A model generated the notes under the pieces. The model searched no databases, had not been told where the DNA came from, and saw only the letters and a list, made by a program, of their open reading frames with translations. Position numbers and translations under genes: made by a program. From Dactylonectria macrodidyma (lineage: Eukaryota; Ascomycota; Sordariomycetes; Hypocreales; Nectriaceae), in the NCBI GenBank assembly GCA_020744425.1, contig JAGMUV010000003.1, positions 248,001 to 312,000 on the forward strand: 64,000 nucleotides of DNA, in the 5' to 3' direction. This document shows, piece after piece, positions 35,201-45,432 of the stretch (position 1 is the first letter of the stretch; every line of letters starts with the position of its first letter).

Positions 35201-35594
35201 ATCGTGATTTGGCTGACCATGGAGTACTGTAATTGTGCTTGCTCCTCCAGCTCGGGTATGGAATCGGCTGCCATACAAGCTCAATGTGGTACTCAAGCCT
35301 TCCTATTCCATCATCCTGAGGGTCGCGTTTCGAAGGTAGGTGTTGAAGAGCTGCCGTCTGATTTCTTGATCAATGACGTGCCTTTCCTTCTATCCTGCCA
35401 TGTTGTCGGCCAGTAAGATCGGCGAGCTACCTTCAGCTGACCGGAGGCATCGGCGGCGTTGCTCGGTTCCACATAAATTCGAGGGCCATTGGCTGACTCC
35501 TGGTGAAGCCGAACAGAAATCGACGATCCTGAGGAAACGAGCTTTTGAGTGGAAGTGTTGCTTTCGACGCAAGATAGAGCTTCCTTCCGACCTG

Positions 35595-36623
35595 TCAGGG
35601 TTTCAACAAGAGCCAGGAATTTGAGATAGGAGAAGACATACAGCATGGATCTGCATCAAACAAGGCGTATTGAGATGGCCGAAGAGGATTGCGATTATCT
35701 GTGGGCGGGGGAGCAACATCGGCTTGGATACGATGTAGCTGAATCCCGTTGTCATTAAATTCCCTGGATGGCGGGGCTTGCTCATTCGAGCAGCAATCGG
35801 TAATGTCGAGATACGATGGCCGAGGGATAATGCGGGAAGGCTCCTCTACAACCTGCATGCAGTTGCACTCCCTATGCCGCACAAGAAGCAGCAGCCTGTT
35901 GAGCACGACAAATTCCATCTTGAGTTTGATGCTGTAAACCACCGGCTTATATGTCGTTGCAATCTGGAAGTGATCCAGATACTGAGTGATGATGAGGCTT
36001 ATGTCAAGGAGCACAACCAGGACATTGACGATGATGAGCTCTCGGATGACTTTGCGCGTCGCAATCTTTTTCATGGCGAAGATGGGCTGGAGTCCACGAT
36101 ATGCTTCCCAGATGTAAAGACCGGAGATGATGGATTCTTGGATGGTGAACCCCGCGAGTTGTACACGCTCGTAGACGTTAAATGCGGGAAGAAACTGATG
36201 GGATTTTTGAGTGTTGCTGCCGAGAAACAAGACTGTAACCGGGATGTGAAGGACGCAGAAATTAAAAATAATCATAATCAGCACCCAGCGAATTTTGGCT
36301 CTGTCCGAGACGATGAGATGGAGGCGCGAGTAGAGAACAACAGACTGGCCGGTGACCATGCCGTACCAACCGATGCAGGTCAGAACAGCTAGTGGAAAGT
36401 TTGGTCCAAGACTGTAGTAGCGCAGCAACACCACTATTGAGTGAAGCACAATTCCCAGTGTCGCCGTAACCATGCTCCAAAAATAGAGCCCATCGTGACG
36501 CTTAAAGCGATAGAGCAGGGAGATGAGGATTTCGGCGCAGTTATAACATGCAATCGCGAAAAAGCCGCCAATTATCATGTCAACCGGCAACGACGCCGAG
36601 ATGGGACCTGTTTCCCCGGCCAT
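35595..36623 (-). CDS. Seven-transmembrane fungal integral membrane protein (DUF7703-like)
   Basis: 342 aa from ATG 36623; the open frame extends upstream only through a TTG. Seven hydrophobic helices are visible: MIIGGFFAIACYN, YFWSMVTATLGIVLHSIVV, FPLAVLTCIGWYGMVTG, WVLIMIIFNFCVLHIPVTVLF, VQLAGFTIQESIISGLYIW, ELIIVNVLVVLLDISLII and a last one before LNRLLLLVRH. A cytosolic tail of about 90 residues follows. The layout resembles fungal membrane proteins grouped as DUF7703, of unknown function and with a GPCR-like topology. The gene is intronless. Confidence 0.8.
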   Translation of the reverse strand: MAGETGPISASLPVDMIIGGFFAIACYNCAEILISLLYRFKRHDGLYFWSMVTATLGIVLHSIVVLLRYYSLGPNFPLAVLTCIGWYGMVTGQSVVLYSRLHLIVSDRAKIRWVLIMIIFNFCVLHIPVTVLFLGSNTQKSHQFLPAFNVYERVQLAGFTIQESIISGLYIWEAYRGLQPIFAMKKIATRKVIRELIIVNVLVVLLDISLIITQYLDHFQIATTYKPVVYSIKLKMEFVVLNRLLLLVRHRECNCMQVVEEPSRIIPRPSYLDITDCCSNEQAPPSREFNDNGIQLHRIQADVAPPPTDNRNPLRPSQYALFDADPCCMSSPISNSWLLLKP

Positions 36624-38110
36624 CTTGGCTGCCGTGGAACCTGTATAGGGAGGACCAAGCTGGTCATGGCACGATTGGGAGAATGGTAAGAAAAATGAAT
36701 GAGAAGCACCGAAGGAAGAGTTGTTGATGGAGGTGAAGAAATGCAGTTTGGATTCACTGCCGAGCAATGGTATAAGAAATTCTCCTAAAAGTCAGTCGGA
36801 GCTTGCCATATGGCGCTACCCAGCGCCACCCCCCAGGCCAATCCCATTAGGACCGAATTGCAGCGGGCTCCCCGAGACATCGGCTGTTTGGCTCAGGATC
36901 AAGTTTTCTCGTCATTCTTGGCTGCAGCCATTGGCCAGCTTGACAACCCCCTCATGAAGCGACCTTGTCTAACTAGGGTGAGCTTTGTCATTTGACTAGG
37001 CCACAGAGCGCCTTAGTTCAAGCCACTTTGAGACCGAACACAAGGGTTCATGAGGATTTGCCTACGCTAAACCGGAATTTGCCGGATGGGACTGGGGGGT
37101 TTGGGGTGGGTTGCGTTGCGAACGGACTGGCTTGAGTCGTGATAAATGCGAGGGTCATTCTCATCGTCGCTAGACCAATCATCCATGAAGAAGTAGTCTG
37201 CACCCATCCCTCATCGCATTGATACAGGACGAGAGTCGGACTTTTCTGGGAGTGGCTATTCTCTCGTTGGAAAGGTGAGTCGCAGAGGACCTGCGTCTTC
37301 GCTCCCTCTGCGCTCTCTTTCCCCACATCCCGAAACGCAGACATCTCGAGCCCGAAAGAATCTCATCATCCAGTCACCGCAGAGCCTCCTGAACAGTTTT
37401 GCTGCTCAATTCCTCCAGTCTGGCACGCGCCACGGTCATCTCGTGGAGAACCCGGTTGCTCACCAGATCTCTTTCCCATACCTTGGAGATGAGCATGATG
37501 CTGACTAGCGACCGGCACGACGACATCTGCACGTGCAAGCTGTAAGGATCGCATTGCCAGAGGGCTATGCATCCGTCGACGTTTGTTAGAGTATTGTCCC
37601 TTGCACTACTGCGTTTTCCTTTCCTTGTCTGTTCTCTCAGCTGTCGATCTCGCGTTAAAACTAATCCCGGATTTAGAAACCCTATTAGCCGAAGTCGTAT
37701 TAGAAAACGCCCCCTTCCCTCTCCCGAGAAAAGCTAATTACAATGTCGCTTAGATAGATGTGACAGCTAGGTCAAGTCCCATGGCTATAGGGTAGGTCCA
37801 GGATGTGGTGTGTTTGATCGAATAGATCAGGACGTCGGTGCTGAGCAATGTAAGTCACGGTATGGTAAGGGTGGAATAGGCTTGTTTAATGTAACCAAGT
37901 GCGTTGATAGCTGGTGAGTCTATCCCTCTACATAGCGCTAGATGAATGTGTATATACTTCGGGGGATCACTAGATCACCACATAACTAGATCACTAGTGA
38001 CCGGGTGATCAAAGCCGCCATCTCCACCATCGCTGGCTAGGTGATTGTAGGACCGGGGGCTACAGCGTTGGGCTTGTGGTATTGGCGTGAGAGCAAGATG
38101 TCATATCAGA
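36624..38110. other. Gene-poor region
   Basis: About 1.5 kb. A minus-strand frame near 37374-37528 (about 50 aa, ending in LEELSSKTVQEALR) looks protein-like but stands alone. Near 37965-38015 several GATCAC/GTGATC words are clustered. No intact gene is supported. Confidence 0.35.
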
Positions 38111-38113
38111 GAG

Positions 38114-39170
38114 CTAGAAAGCTCGTTCAGGCTCGGAGGCGCCATAGAGGGTAGTTGTGTTTGCTTCAGTAAATCTAGGGTGTCTTTTGTCATTCATTCC
38201 TCTCCACCTTTGTACTCCCTTGTGCACTGAATTTGTTCTAGTTCTCAAGTACTTTACCGAGGGCCAGCTAATAGAATCTAAAGCAAACACCACCTGCCGT
38301 GGTAGCCGCAAGTGGTGATGATACAATCAGACAGCTCGCGCTTGAACACACGAACTTCAGTATCCTGAGATGGGTCGTCGTATATGAGCCCCATGACGGC
38401 CACGCAGTGCTCGCCGCGGTTGGCGAAGGCGGTTGCCTCATGCGGAGTGGCCCGAATAGCGGCCGTGGGGAAGAACTCGAAGGCCAGGATTGATTTTTGT
38501 CATGTTGTGAGAGGTGATGAATTCAAGGAACCGTTGCCCGGCCTGGGCAATGATATCGGCATCGAGCGGCATCAGCACGCGACAAGATCCCATCAGCTTG
38601 CGTCATAGTCCTTCGAATCTTGAGTTAAAGAGCGTATTGATAGTTGGATATGGCATCACGCCAGTCAAATTGGTAATAGGGTTAGAACCATCTTGACTGA
38701 GACGAGGTTGTCAAGAGCCCGTGCCGCGCAGACAAGAAGCCATAGTAGCCGCCGAGAACCAGTCCGCCAACACCTGTTTGGTTGCAGAGTCCGCCGACAG
38801 TGGCCAGCCCATGGACAGCCAGCGCCGAGTCGGTGCCAAGATTCTTCTAACTTCTAAGTTGGCTGTCCGTTCCATCCAGGGCGAGTTGCTGCTATCACGA
38901 AGAGACGTCCCCCAACACGCAGCCTCCTTCGTAGGTGACTATTCGAGCTTCCGCGTCCACGCCGACTTTCCGCATGCGTGTCAGGTCTATCACCATCCCA
39001 CCCGCCGATGACGAAGCCTCGCTGGTCGAATGGCCACCGCCGCGAGCCGTCGACGGGGCCTTGTGGGCAGTCTCGAACCGGATCGCAGCCGACACCTCTT
39101 TCGCGCTGGTCGCCCTTACTACGACCGCTTGAAGATGCTTATCATCAGCGCCCCCTTCTGCACCTTTGGC
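38114..39170 (-). pseudogene. Decayed FAD-linked (BBE/6-hydroxynicotine oxidase type) oxidoreductase
   Basis: Three separate minus-strand frames together follow the family order. The N-terminal FAD-binding part is at about 39170-38895 (STARGGGHSTSEAS, DLTRMRKVGVD, then stops). It is followed at about 38850-38705 by [20 protein letters not shown], and at about 38510-38345 by FEFFPTAAIRATPHEATAF and GLIYDDPSQDTEVRVFK. Frames change between segments, stops follow GDVSS, and the segment FLEFITSHNMTKINP joins the next only by a frameshift. A C-terminal remnant may reach 38114. The intact family oxidises small molecules with covalently bound FAD. The gene is clearly broken. Confidence 0.8.
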
Positions 39171-40339
39171 AACTGACGTCTGATGCTTACTGCTGGCTTC
39201 TCAGAGCTGTCGCTCCATCACTTCAGACTTCCTTCGTAACCTGCATCACCTGGCAGGAGCACATCACCGGCTGTGATTTGTCGTCGAAGCTGGCTACAAA
39301 TGTCGCTTATTTTGGTCAACCGAGTTTCCTCCCTGCGCTTTTATTGACAGGGTTATCAGAAGCGTGGAGGCGTCGCCTAATAGAAACGAGGAACGACCTC
39401 ATTCAAAGAGCTCAGATTGCCTTCTGTGGCTAGAGCGTACTTGGGTCCAGTTTTGTCAGGTGATTGCAGACTTTTGGTCGCTAATTGAACGCGAATAGGT
39501 GGCGTCCCAACTGCATGTCATCATGGCCATCCATCAGCTCATCAATGTCATAATGACCTATTTGTGACACAGGCCAGTCAGCTCAGCCGCAGAGCATCGC
39601 ACGCCCGTCATCATATATGTCGAGTTTTAAGGCTGGGTACATAGATTCTCAAGGCTGGGTGTGACGGAGCGGGGTAATATTTGCCAGTCACCTTCGCTAG
39701 CTTTCCCAACTCAGGCATCATTTCCACATACTGTTAACCTAAAAATTAGGCTCTTCTCAGCTGCCGAGTTAATGGACAACCCAGTTATCCTCCCTCTAAT
39801 CTCGTCTGCCAGTATTCGATGGAGCAAGATAAGACTGCGTATTGGTAATTCCTCTCCGCGTAAAAACGCCTGAATCGCAGAGCCCTTATTTTCCGCGGTC
39901 TCTGTTGCCTTCTCCAGTAGCTCGGCATTTCGACCACCATATTGCACTGGCAATTGTTGTCCATTTAGGGTCCAACGCTGCATGTCACGGTCCTCGACTC
40001 GGTAGTCTTGTTGATATGCCTTCTCTCGGGTGAAGAACCGCAACTTCTACAAGGATGGCGGCCGCTAGGAGGCGTTCGGCGTGGTCCAGCCGGAAGTTTG
40101 AAGCCAATCTTGAATGCAGCATTAGTGACTAGCCCGATCACCTATACTACTCTGACCCCAGGTCTCCTTCAGGTTATGGAATTTAGGCACGGAACTTGCC
40201 GATATGTTGGCAATTATGAACACTTGCTTCGCTATTGCGCTACCCATTTTGGCAGATATTTAAGATGCCGTCTTTCACTCGGTGGATAATACTACACAGC
40301 CATTCTCAATCAACTCTCCTCTTCATTTTCAGGAGGGCA
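39171..40339. other. Gene-poor region
   Basis: About 1.2 kb. A minus-strand frame at 39711-40043 (110 codons, no ATG start) contains MQRWTLNGQQLPVQYGGRNA and could be a remnant of a gene, but no family is recognised. Nothing else is supported. Confidence 0.35.
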
Positions 40340-41173
40340 ATGGACACCGAAACAACAACCAGAGACCAGTCTGCTGCTGGCCCATCCTGTCCAACAATAT
40401 CCTCTCTGAACATCAATAACGTCAACATCAATGAGCCTCCCGGGGTCACTCTTTCGCCTCACGAAAAGCTCCTCGTAGGCAGCCTTCTCGATGTTCGCCT
40501 TACCACTTGTCTTGGTACACAAGTAGATATTAAACTTTATTGAGCAGCTCTACGAAGGTAATCCAACTCTTAAACACCTATCCCTCTGGTCGCCACGTGC
40601 GACCTTCAGCGACCCTATGGGTATCATGGTAGGGTACAGCGAGTATGCCGCAGGTTGGTACGGAATCCCTGCACTCTGTCGCGACACACAGATACAATCA
40701 CACGCAGTCATATCGGCCGGAAATCCCATAAAGCTCGATCTGTCCAACAAGTACGTGGTGAAAGGAATCAACAAGGAGCTAACTATAGACTCCGCGGTTC
40801 GGATTTACATCGATAAAGATGGCAAGATTGACGAAGTGGAAGATCGTTGGGTGGCAAACGTGCCGGAGCAGCCCACTCAGGAGCTCCAGACTTACAGTGT
40901 TGGGAGAATTCTAGCATGGGGATGGCAAAGGGGGAAAGACTGGATGTGGTGGGTTGTTTGTACACCTACTTGGTGGTGGACATTATGGGTGAGTCTATTT
41001 CCTGCTTCAACGTTGCACGCAGAGGGAACTCTGTGTGATCATCTACTAATTCCAGACAGCCAGTGAGGCGTCTGAATGGGACGCTGATTCCGTTATATAT
41101 CAAACCTCCCAAAAGCGAAGGCGAAGATGTTCACATGGGAGCCAGGAGAGGGGGGAAGAAGAAACTATCGTGA
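40340..41173 (+). CDS. NTF2/SnoaL-like domain protein (predicted)
   Basis: Predicted exons 40340-40492, 40548-40988 and 41060-41173 (introns 55 and 71 bp) give 235 aa. The joined sequence LLVGSLLD-LYEGNPTLKHLSLW, ATFSDP, QIQSHAVISAGNPIKLDL and VEDRW follows a fungal family of small NTF2-like fold proteins, and the end PVRRLNGTLIPLYIKPPKSEGED fits the usual C-terminal signature. The first donor is non-consensus (gttcgc). The Trp-rich stretch before intron 2 does not resemble relatives, so part of it may be intronic or the gene may be starting to decay. Function unknown. Confidence 0.55.
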
Positions 41174-41906
41174 TGGATTTCTGGAAGCGAGTTGGGCAGT
41201 ATCCCGTGTGGGGCGGAGAGAAGACAGGAAGGAATGTTTTCACCTCACTCGATTTGAGGACTGGTGGTAAGAAAATAACTACAGAGGTATACATTTTATA
41301 ACTGAACCCCGTAGTATGCCAAATTCTCCCTTTCGTTATCCAATTCAGCTTGTGCCCTCACAAGGGTTATAACTGCGTGTCACGAGATAATCTTGCGGGG
41401 ACATAGCCTAGCAGTCGATGCGGCAGATTGCTCTTGCCGTATCCTTGAAATTAAAGATAATCACGTCATCAAGCCATCATCTGCCTACGTAGCATTTTAG
41501 CCTCTTCCATAAGCCATTCACATTACGGTGATTTCAGTGGAATGTTTGGGAGGGTTAGGCTTCTAGGCTGGATTGGTTCCCCCACACTTGCCGTGGGTTG
41601 GTGGCTTGAGAGAATGATCTACTAATTACGTCGGCTATCCTATCTCTCACTGGTAGTTTTCTTCCTTTTGAGTTTAGCACTTTGAGTTCACGGCCGCTCC
41701 AGAGGATATTGGCTAGATGGGTGACGAGAAATGATCTGATTAGAGGCATGTGATCGGTCCCTTTCGTCATATATATTGTGCGCAAGATCTTACCAGTCTC
41801 GCGAAGTTCTCACTTTACCGCATCTTCTACGTTCAGAAATCTATCGTTCAGGAACGAACAATCTTTCCCTTCCCTATCAGTACCAAAGCCAGCGCTACTC
41901 GGCGTC
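41174..41906. other. Intergenic region
   Basis: About 730 bp between two small NTF2-like candidates on the same strand. No coding frame is supported. Confidence 0.4.
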
Positions 41907-42512
41907 ATGTCTTACCCAACTAAGCCTTGTTTTGCCGGCTCTTTTAACGGCTGGGACAACGAGGCCCTGAAACATCCTGCTATGAAATACTTGAGCGACC
42001 TCAACGTTGATTTCTGCGAAACCAAGGCTGCGCATTCGGTGCCACATACCGAGTGGAGCACCCAGGACTGGGAGTTCCAAGCCCAAAGCGGGCAGGTCCT
42101 TAGAGGAGAGGATGCCTGGAAGAGGCTCGTTCATACGACTCGGTTCTATGATAAGTTTTCAATGGAGCCCCTCTCCGCGTTTATCCAGGATACGGCAGAT
42201 GGGTACGACGGCATAGTGTTCGGAAATCTATATACCAACTTTGTGGAGCCGGGAGAGAAGAAGCATTCGGACAGCAAGGGAATTGAGTGGGAGTTGCGGG
42301 TCAGTATATTGCTTCAGATATGGGAGTGAGCGATTCAATTACTAAACGTGATTCAGATTCCAAGAGCTTATCGTCTTACCTTGGTGAAGGATTCTAGCGG
42401 GCGACACGGCCTAAAACTCAGCAAGTTGACTATCGTTGGGGATATTATGGGCACCATGGCAACAGCGGTTCGTAAGGGGCTGGTTTCACAAGAGGATGCG
42501 TTTGGACTCTAG
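41907..42512 (+). CDS. Small protein, possible NTF2/SnoaL-like fold
   Basis: Exons 41907-42299 and 42357-42512, with an intron at 42300-42356 (gtcagt..attcag, branch ctaaac), give 182 aa. The frame upstream of ATG 41907 is open but has no ATG. Motifs are CFAGSFNGWDNEAL, LCFGNLYTNF-like GIVFGNLYTNFVEPGEKKH, and after splicing ELR-IPRAYRLTLVKDSSG. The pattern of a helical N-part followed by strands with PGEKKHSD resembles NTF2-like fold proteins, but I cannot assign a family with confidence. Confidence 0.6.
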
Positions 42513-42587
42513 GTGAATTGAATGGACCGCCAGTTGGCATCGGATTGTGGTGTATCGATTACACTAAATAGGTCGTCCTAAGAACAA

Positions 42588-42780
42588 TTGAGCCAGGACG
42601 ACGCAAGCGAGCTGTCGTATCGCATCTGCCAAATTGCACTACATTTTCACTTTGCTGGCCATTGCCACACCAATGCCACAGACCCTCCACAAAGCCATTT
42701 GCTCCTAGAGGATTGGAAGAGGGACCGGATAACTGTAGCGACTCTTCCAGGGATGGCCGATTACGGAGAGATGTTCTGTG
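42588..42780 (+). pseudogene. CHAT-domain fragment (relic)
   Basis: The frame contains HFHFAGHCHTNATDPPQS followed by HLLLEDWKRDRIT. This aligns with the CHAT domain of the intact gene at 3145-6246 (IFHFAGHGKSDPADPSRS, then CLLLEDWKTNPLT). The glycine after the catalytic His is Cys here, and the segment holding the catalytic Cys is absent downstream. Nothing of the TPR array is recognisable upstream. It is a remnant of a second CHAT gene. Confidence 0.7.
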
Positions 42781-43219
42781 TGACAGCGAAGGAACACAGC
42801 CATTACACTAGGTTCCCCATGTGCGTTTTTGTGTATGGTTGATTACCTATTCAACCGTTTCAAAATATTTAGAGATAGCATGGCAGACTCATGATTCGAT
42901 GCGCCCTTTTTCTCAGCGCAGGTAGGACCTGTGTTTTCAACTTCCATCTGTTCTCGCCCGTTCCTGCAGATCCTCGGCTATTCCATCGTGGTAAAATAAC
43001 TTCGTGATTCCCGCCCAGAATATTTTCGACTTGCCGGGGGACAGGTACAGATGCTTGTTTCCCTTGTTTTCCACTACCAATTTGACCTTGGCATCCTAGA
43101 TGGAAATTTCACCCGAACAGGTGCTACAGAAGTATATTGCAGATTTGACTAGCATGCGCTAGAACATGGCTTTGGGCCGCCACAAGAAATACTGAACATT
43201 TCGTGGGAAGTTTTTGTCG
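42781..43219. other. Gene-free region between two gene relics
   Basis: About 440 bp without any recognisable frame. Confidence 0.35.
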
Positions 43220-43415
43220 TTCTATCCCATCGCCAGCCGAGCTTGCAGAAGGCCTCAATGGAAAAGATATCGACGAGTTTGACAACATCTTGGACTGAGA
43301 CGACACGGTGCTCGGCAAAGTAGATGGAGATCTCCCATTCATGGTCGGGAGGCCATTCATGGCGTCGGGCGAGATTCTAGACACCAATGGCCTGGTCGTC
43401 GGTCACATATGTGAA
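43220..43415 (+). pseudogene. DUF3659/LEA-like repeat fragment (relic)
   Basis: The plus-strand frame reads ELAEGLNGKDIDEFDNILD, a stop, then DDTVLGKVDGDLPFMVGR and ASGEILDTNGLVVGH. This is the pattern of the fungal DUF3659 repeat (L.GK.VN..G.V.D..G.VLG.V..GD...L.GR....G.I.D.NG.V.G). Only about two units remain, with an in-frame TGA near 43296, so it is a decayed fragment. Confidence 0.5.
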
Positions 43416-44142
43416 AACTACACCAGGCATAACTTGAAGCCTAACTCTCCAAAAGTTCCGAGGAGTTCCGGATCACACCCATACCCACATAATAACACAC
43501 TGACTTTGACGATGGATTCTATAGCCAATTCTAGAGTAAACATCCCATGTAGCCAGTCATTGGCTCAACGACAGACCGTCGAGCTTGTTGAAACAACAGG
43601 ATCTTGCAATGCGTCAGCATCCCACAGAACTCGTTGCCGAGAAATGCCGTCGCCGACGCGAGCGCGAGGTGGCTTTTCGTAATTGCGCATGTCCTGCGGA
43701 CCATGCCTAAATGTAGCGACCGTCTGATACGTCTGCTCGCCATTAGGCTGACATTCGGAACCGGGGTTTGGTTATATTCTCCGATCCGTTGTTGCAGAAT
43801 TGCGTATGCACGCTAGCGATATGTCTTGTTTTTAGCAACATTCAAGCGCCCGTTATAACCGGGAGCGGGAAGTTTGACATATGTCCGGCGGCCTTTGGAG
43901 TTAATAGTTTCTACCGTTGCAAAATAATCGAGAAGAGGGAACAATATCAGGCAACTAGTTAGTGAACTGAATGGGGCTAGTTGAGGGTTGAGAGATAGTT
44001 GCAAAACATAAGTACTTCACGGTTTGCTGTTGTATGTATTAGAATGCCAAGAACAAAAACATCAGAACACATCTCTACCTACAACATCCAATCCACTTCA
44101 TTTTTATCAAACTAAATCATCAATCACACCAAATCATTCACC
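43416..44142. other. Intergenic region / MDR promoter
   Basis: About 730 bp. No gene is seen. The last 100 bases are rich in caaatcatc-type words and C/A stretches before the ATG, as in fungal leaders. Confidence 0.4.
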
Positions 44143-45105
44143 ATGCTGTCCATCCGAGTTCTCGCCAAAGGTGCAAAGCCCGTTGCTCAGAGACTTGCCC
44201 GCCCTACTCCTCCAACGGACAGTTCCATTGCCCAGATCAAGGTCATCGCGGCTGGACTTCATCAAGTTGTCCGAGGCCGAGCCTCTGGTGACCACTATTC
44301 GTCAACTGGCGAGGCCAACACCCCGGGCATCGATGGAACGGGCGTCAACATCGAGACCGGCAAGCTCGTCTACTTTGTTACTCGCATGCACGGAGGCGGC
44401 TCCTTTGCCGAATTCGTCAATGTCCCAGTCAAGCAGACTTGGGAAATCCCCGAGGGCGCGGATCCCATCCAGACAGCAGCGCTCATGAATCCCCTCATGA
44501 GCAGCTGGATGGCATTGAAGAAGCGCGTCGACTTTCGAGAGGGAAAACAGGAAGGCTGGGCTTGTTTCATCATGGGTGTGACGAGCATGAGCGGAAAGCT
44601 GGCTGTCAAGGTAGCTCGCCATTTCGGCGCCGCCAAGGTGATAGGGGCCGGTCGTGACGAAGCCTCGTTGAAGCAGCTCGGTCTGGATGCTTACGTTGTT
44701 CTCAAAGACCCTGCCGAGACGACAGATTTCAGCCCTGCCGCCGACGCAGACGTCGTCCTCGACTATCTTTACGGACCATACGTGCGTGCGTTCTTGATTG
44801 GCACTCAAAGCCGAAACCCACTAACCTGGGTATCGATTGGTCAACTTACACGAGCTGGAGCCGAGATTCCCTCGCAAGAGCTGCGCCGCCGAGACTTGAC
44901 CATCAGGGGTGCTGGCATTGGTTCTTGGGACCCGCGCGATGCCATGGGAGAGGTTGCTCCCATGCTGAACACGCTCAAGGGCATTCATATGGACAATGTT
45001 GAGGCTGTTCCGATGGAGGACGTTGAGAGAGGATGGGACATTTCGGGATCTCGCGTTGTTTTTGTGACAGATGAGGCATCAAAGCTTGCTGGCAAGGCGG
45101 AGTGA
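44143..45105 (+). CDS. MDR-family (zinc-independent alcohol dehydrogenase/quinone oxidoreductase-like) protein
   Basis: An intronless 320-aa protein with a good start context (ttcaccATGC). It has the GroES-like N-terminal part and a nucleotide-binding domain with GVTSMSGKLAVKVARHFGA and VIGAGRD, followed by a substrate-domain tail (GSRVVFVTD). No structural zinc cysteines are visible. It is likely an NAD(P)H-dependent reductase of unknown substrate. It is convergent with a Zn2Cys6 regulator about 330 bp away, which could control it (inference). The protein is slightly short in the GroES part compared with typical 330-350 aa members. Confidence 0.85.
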   Translation: MLSIRVLAKGAKPVAQRLARPTPPTDSSIAQIKVIAAGLHQVVRGRASGDHYSSTGEANTPGIDGTGVNIETGKLVYFVTRMHGGGSFAEFVNVPVKQTWEIPEGADPIQTAALMNPLMSSWMALKKRVDFREGKQEGWACFIMGVTSMSGKLAVKVARHFGAAKVIGAGRDEASLKQLGLDAYVVLKDPAETTDFSPAADADVVLDYLYGPYVRAFLIGTQSRNPLTWVSIGQLTRAGAEIPSQELRRRDLTIRGAGIGSWDPRDAMGEVAPMLNTLKGIHMDNVEAVPMEDVERGWDISGSRVVFVTDEASKLAGKAE

Positions 45106-45432
45106 CTTAATATTGCCAGTTCGGAAGAACACCATACTCATTAGTTAGATTTGATTTCATATTTGTCATGCACTAGTTTATAATCAGTTCAGTCTTTCAA
45201 TATAGTGGTTCTGGTAGTTGCGGTAATTCTTTTACACAGTTATGACTTCACGAACCTTTGAAGACTGCGAGTGTTGACAACAAAACAAACATCCTCTAAG
45301 CCTATCATTGTCATAAACATGCCATCATCCATTGTCGAAAATTCTAGTGAGCAGGTGGGCGGTTATTGATATGATAAAGCTCAGCAAGTTGCAACAGCTA
45401 GCTTACGTATTATTTTTGTGGCACTGCCTAGA
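45106..45432. other. Convergent intergenic region
   Basis: About 330 bp between the MDR and regulator 3' ends, AT-rich. No gene is seen. Confidence 0.45.

Noticed and set aside
35778..36392. 204-codon plus-strand frame
   Set aside because: It is antisense to the seven-pass membrane protein, whose hydrophobic pattern is clear.
39711..40043. 110-codon minus-strand frame with protein-like sequence
   Set aside because: It has no ATG, an in-frame stop just upstream and no recognised family, so it is only mentioned in the region entry.
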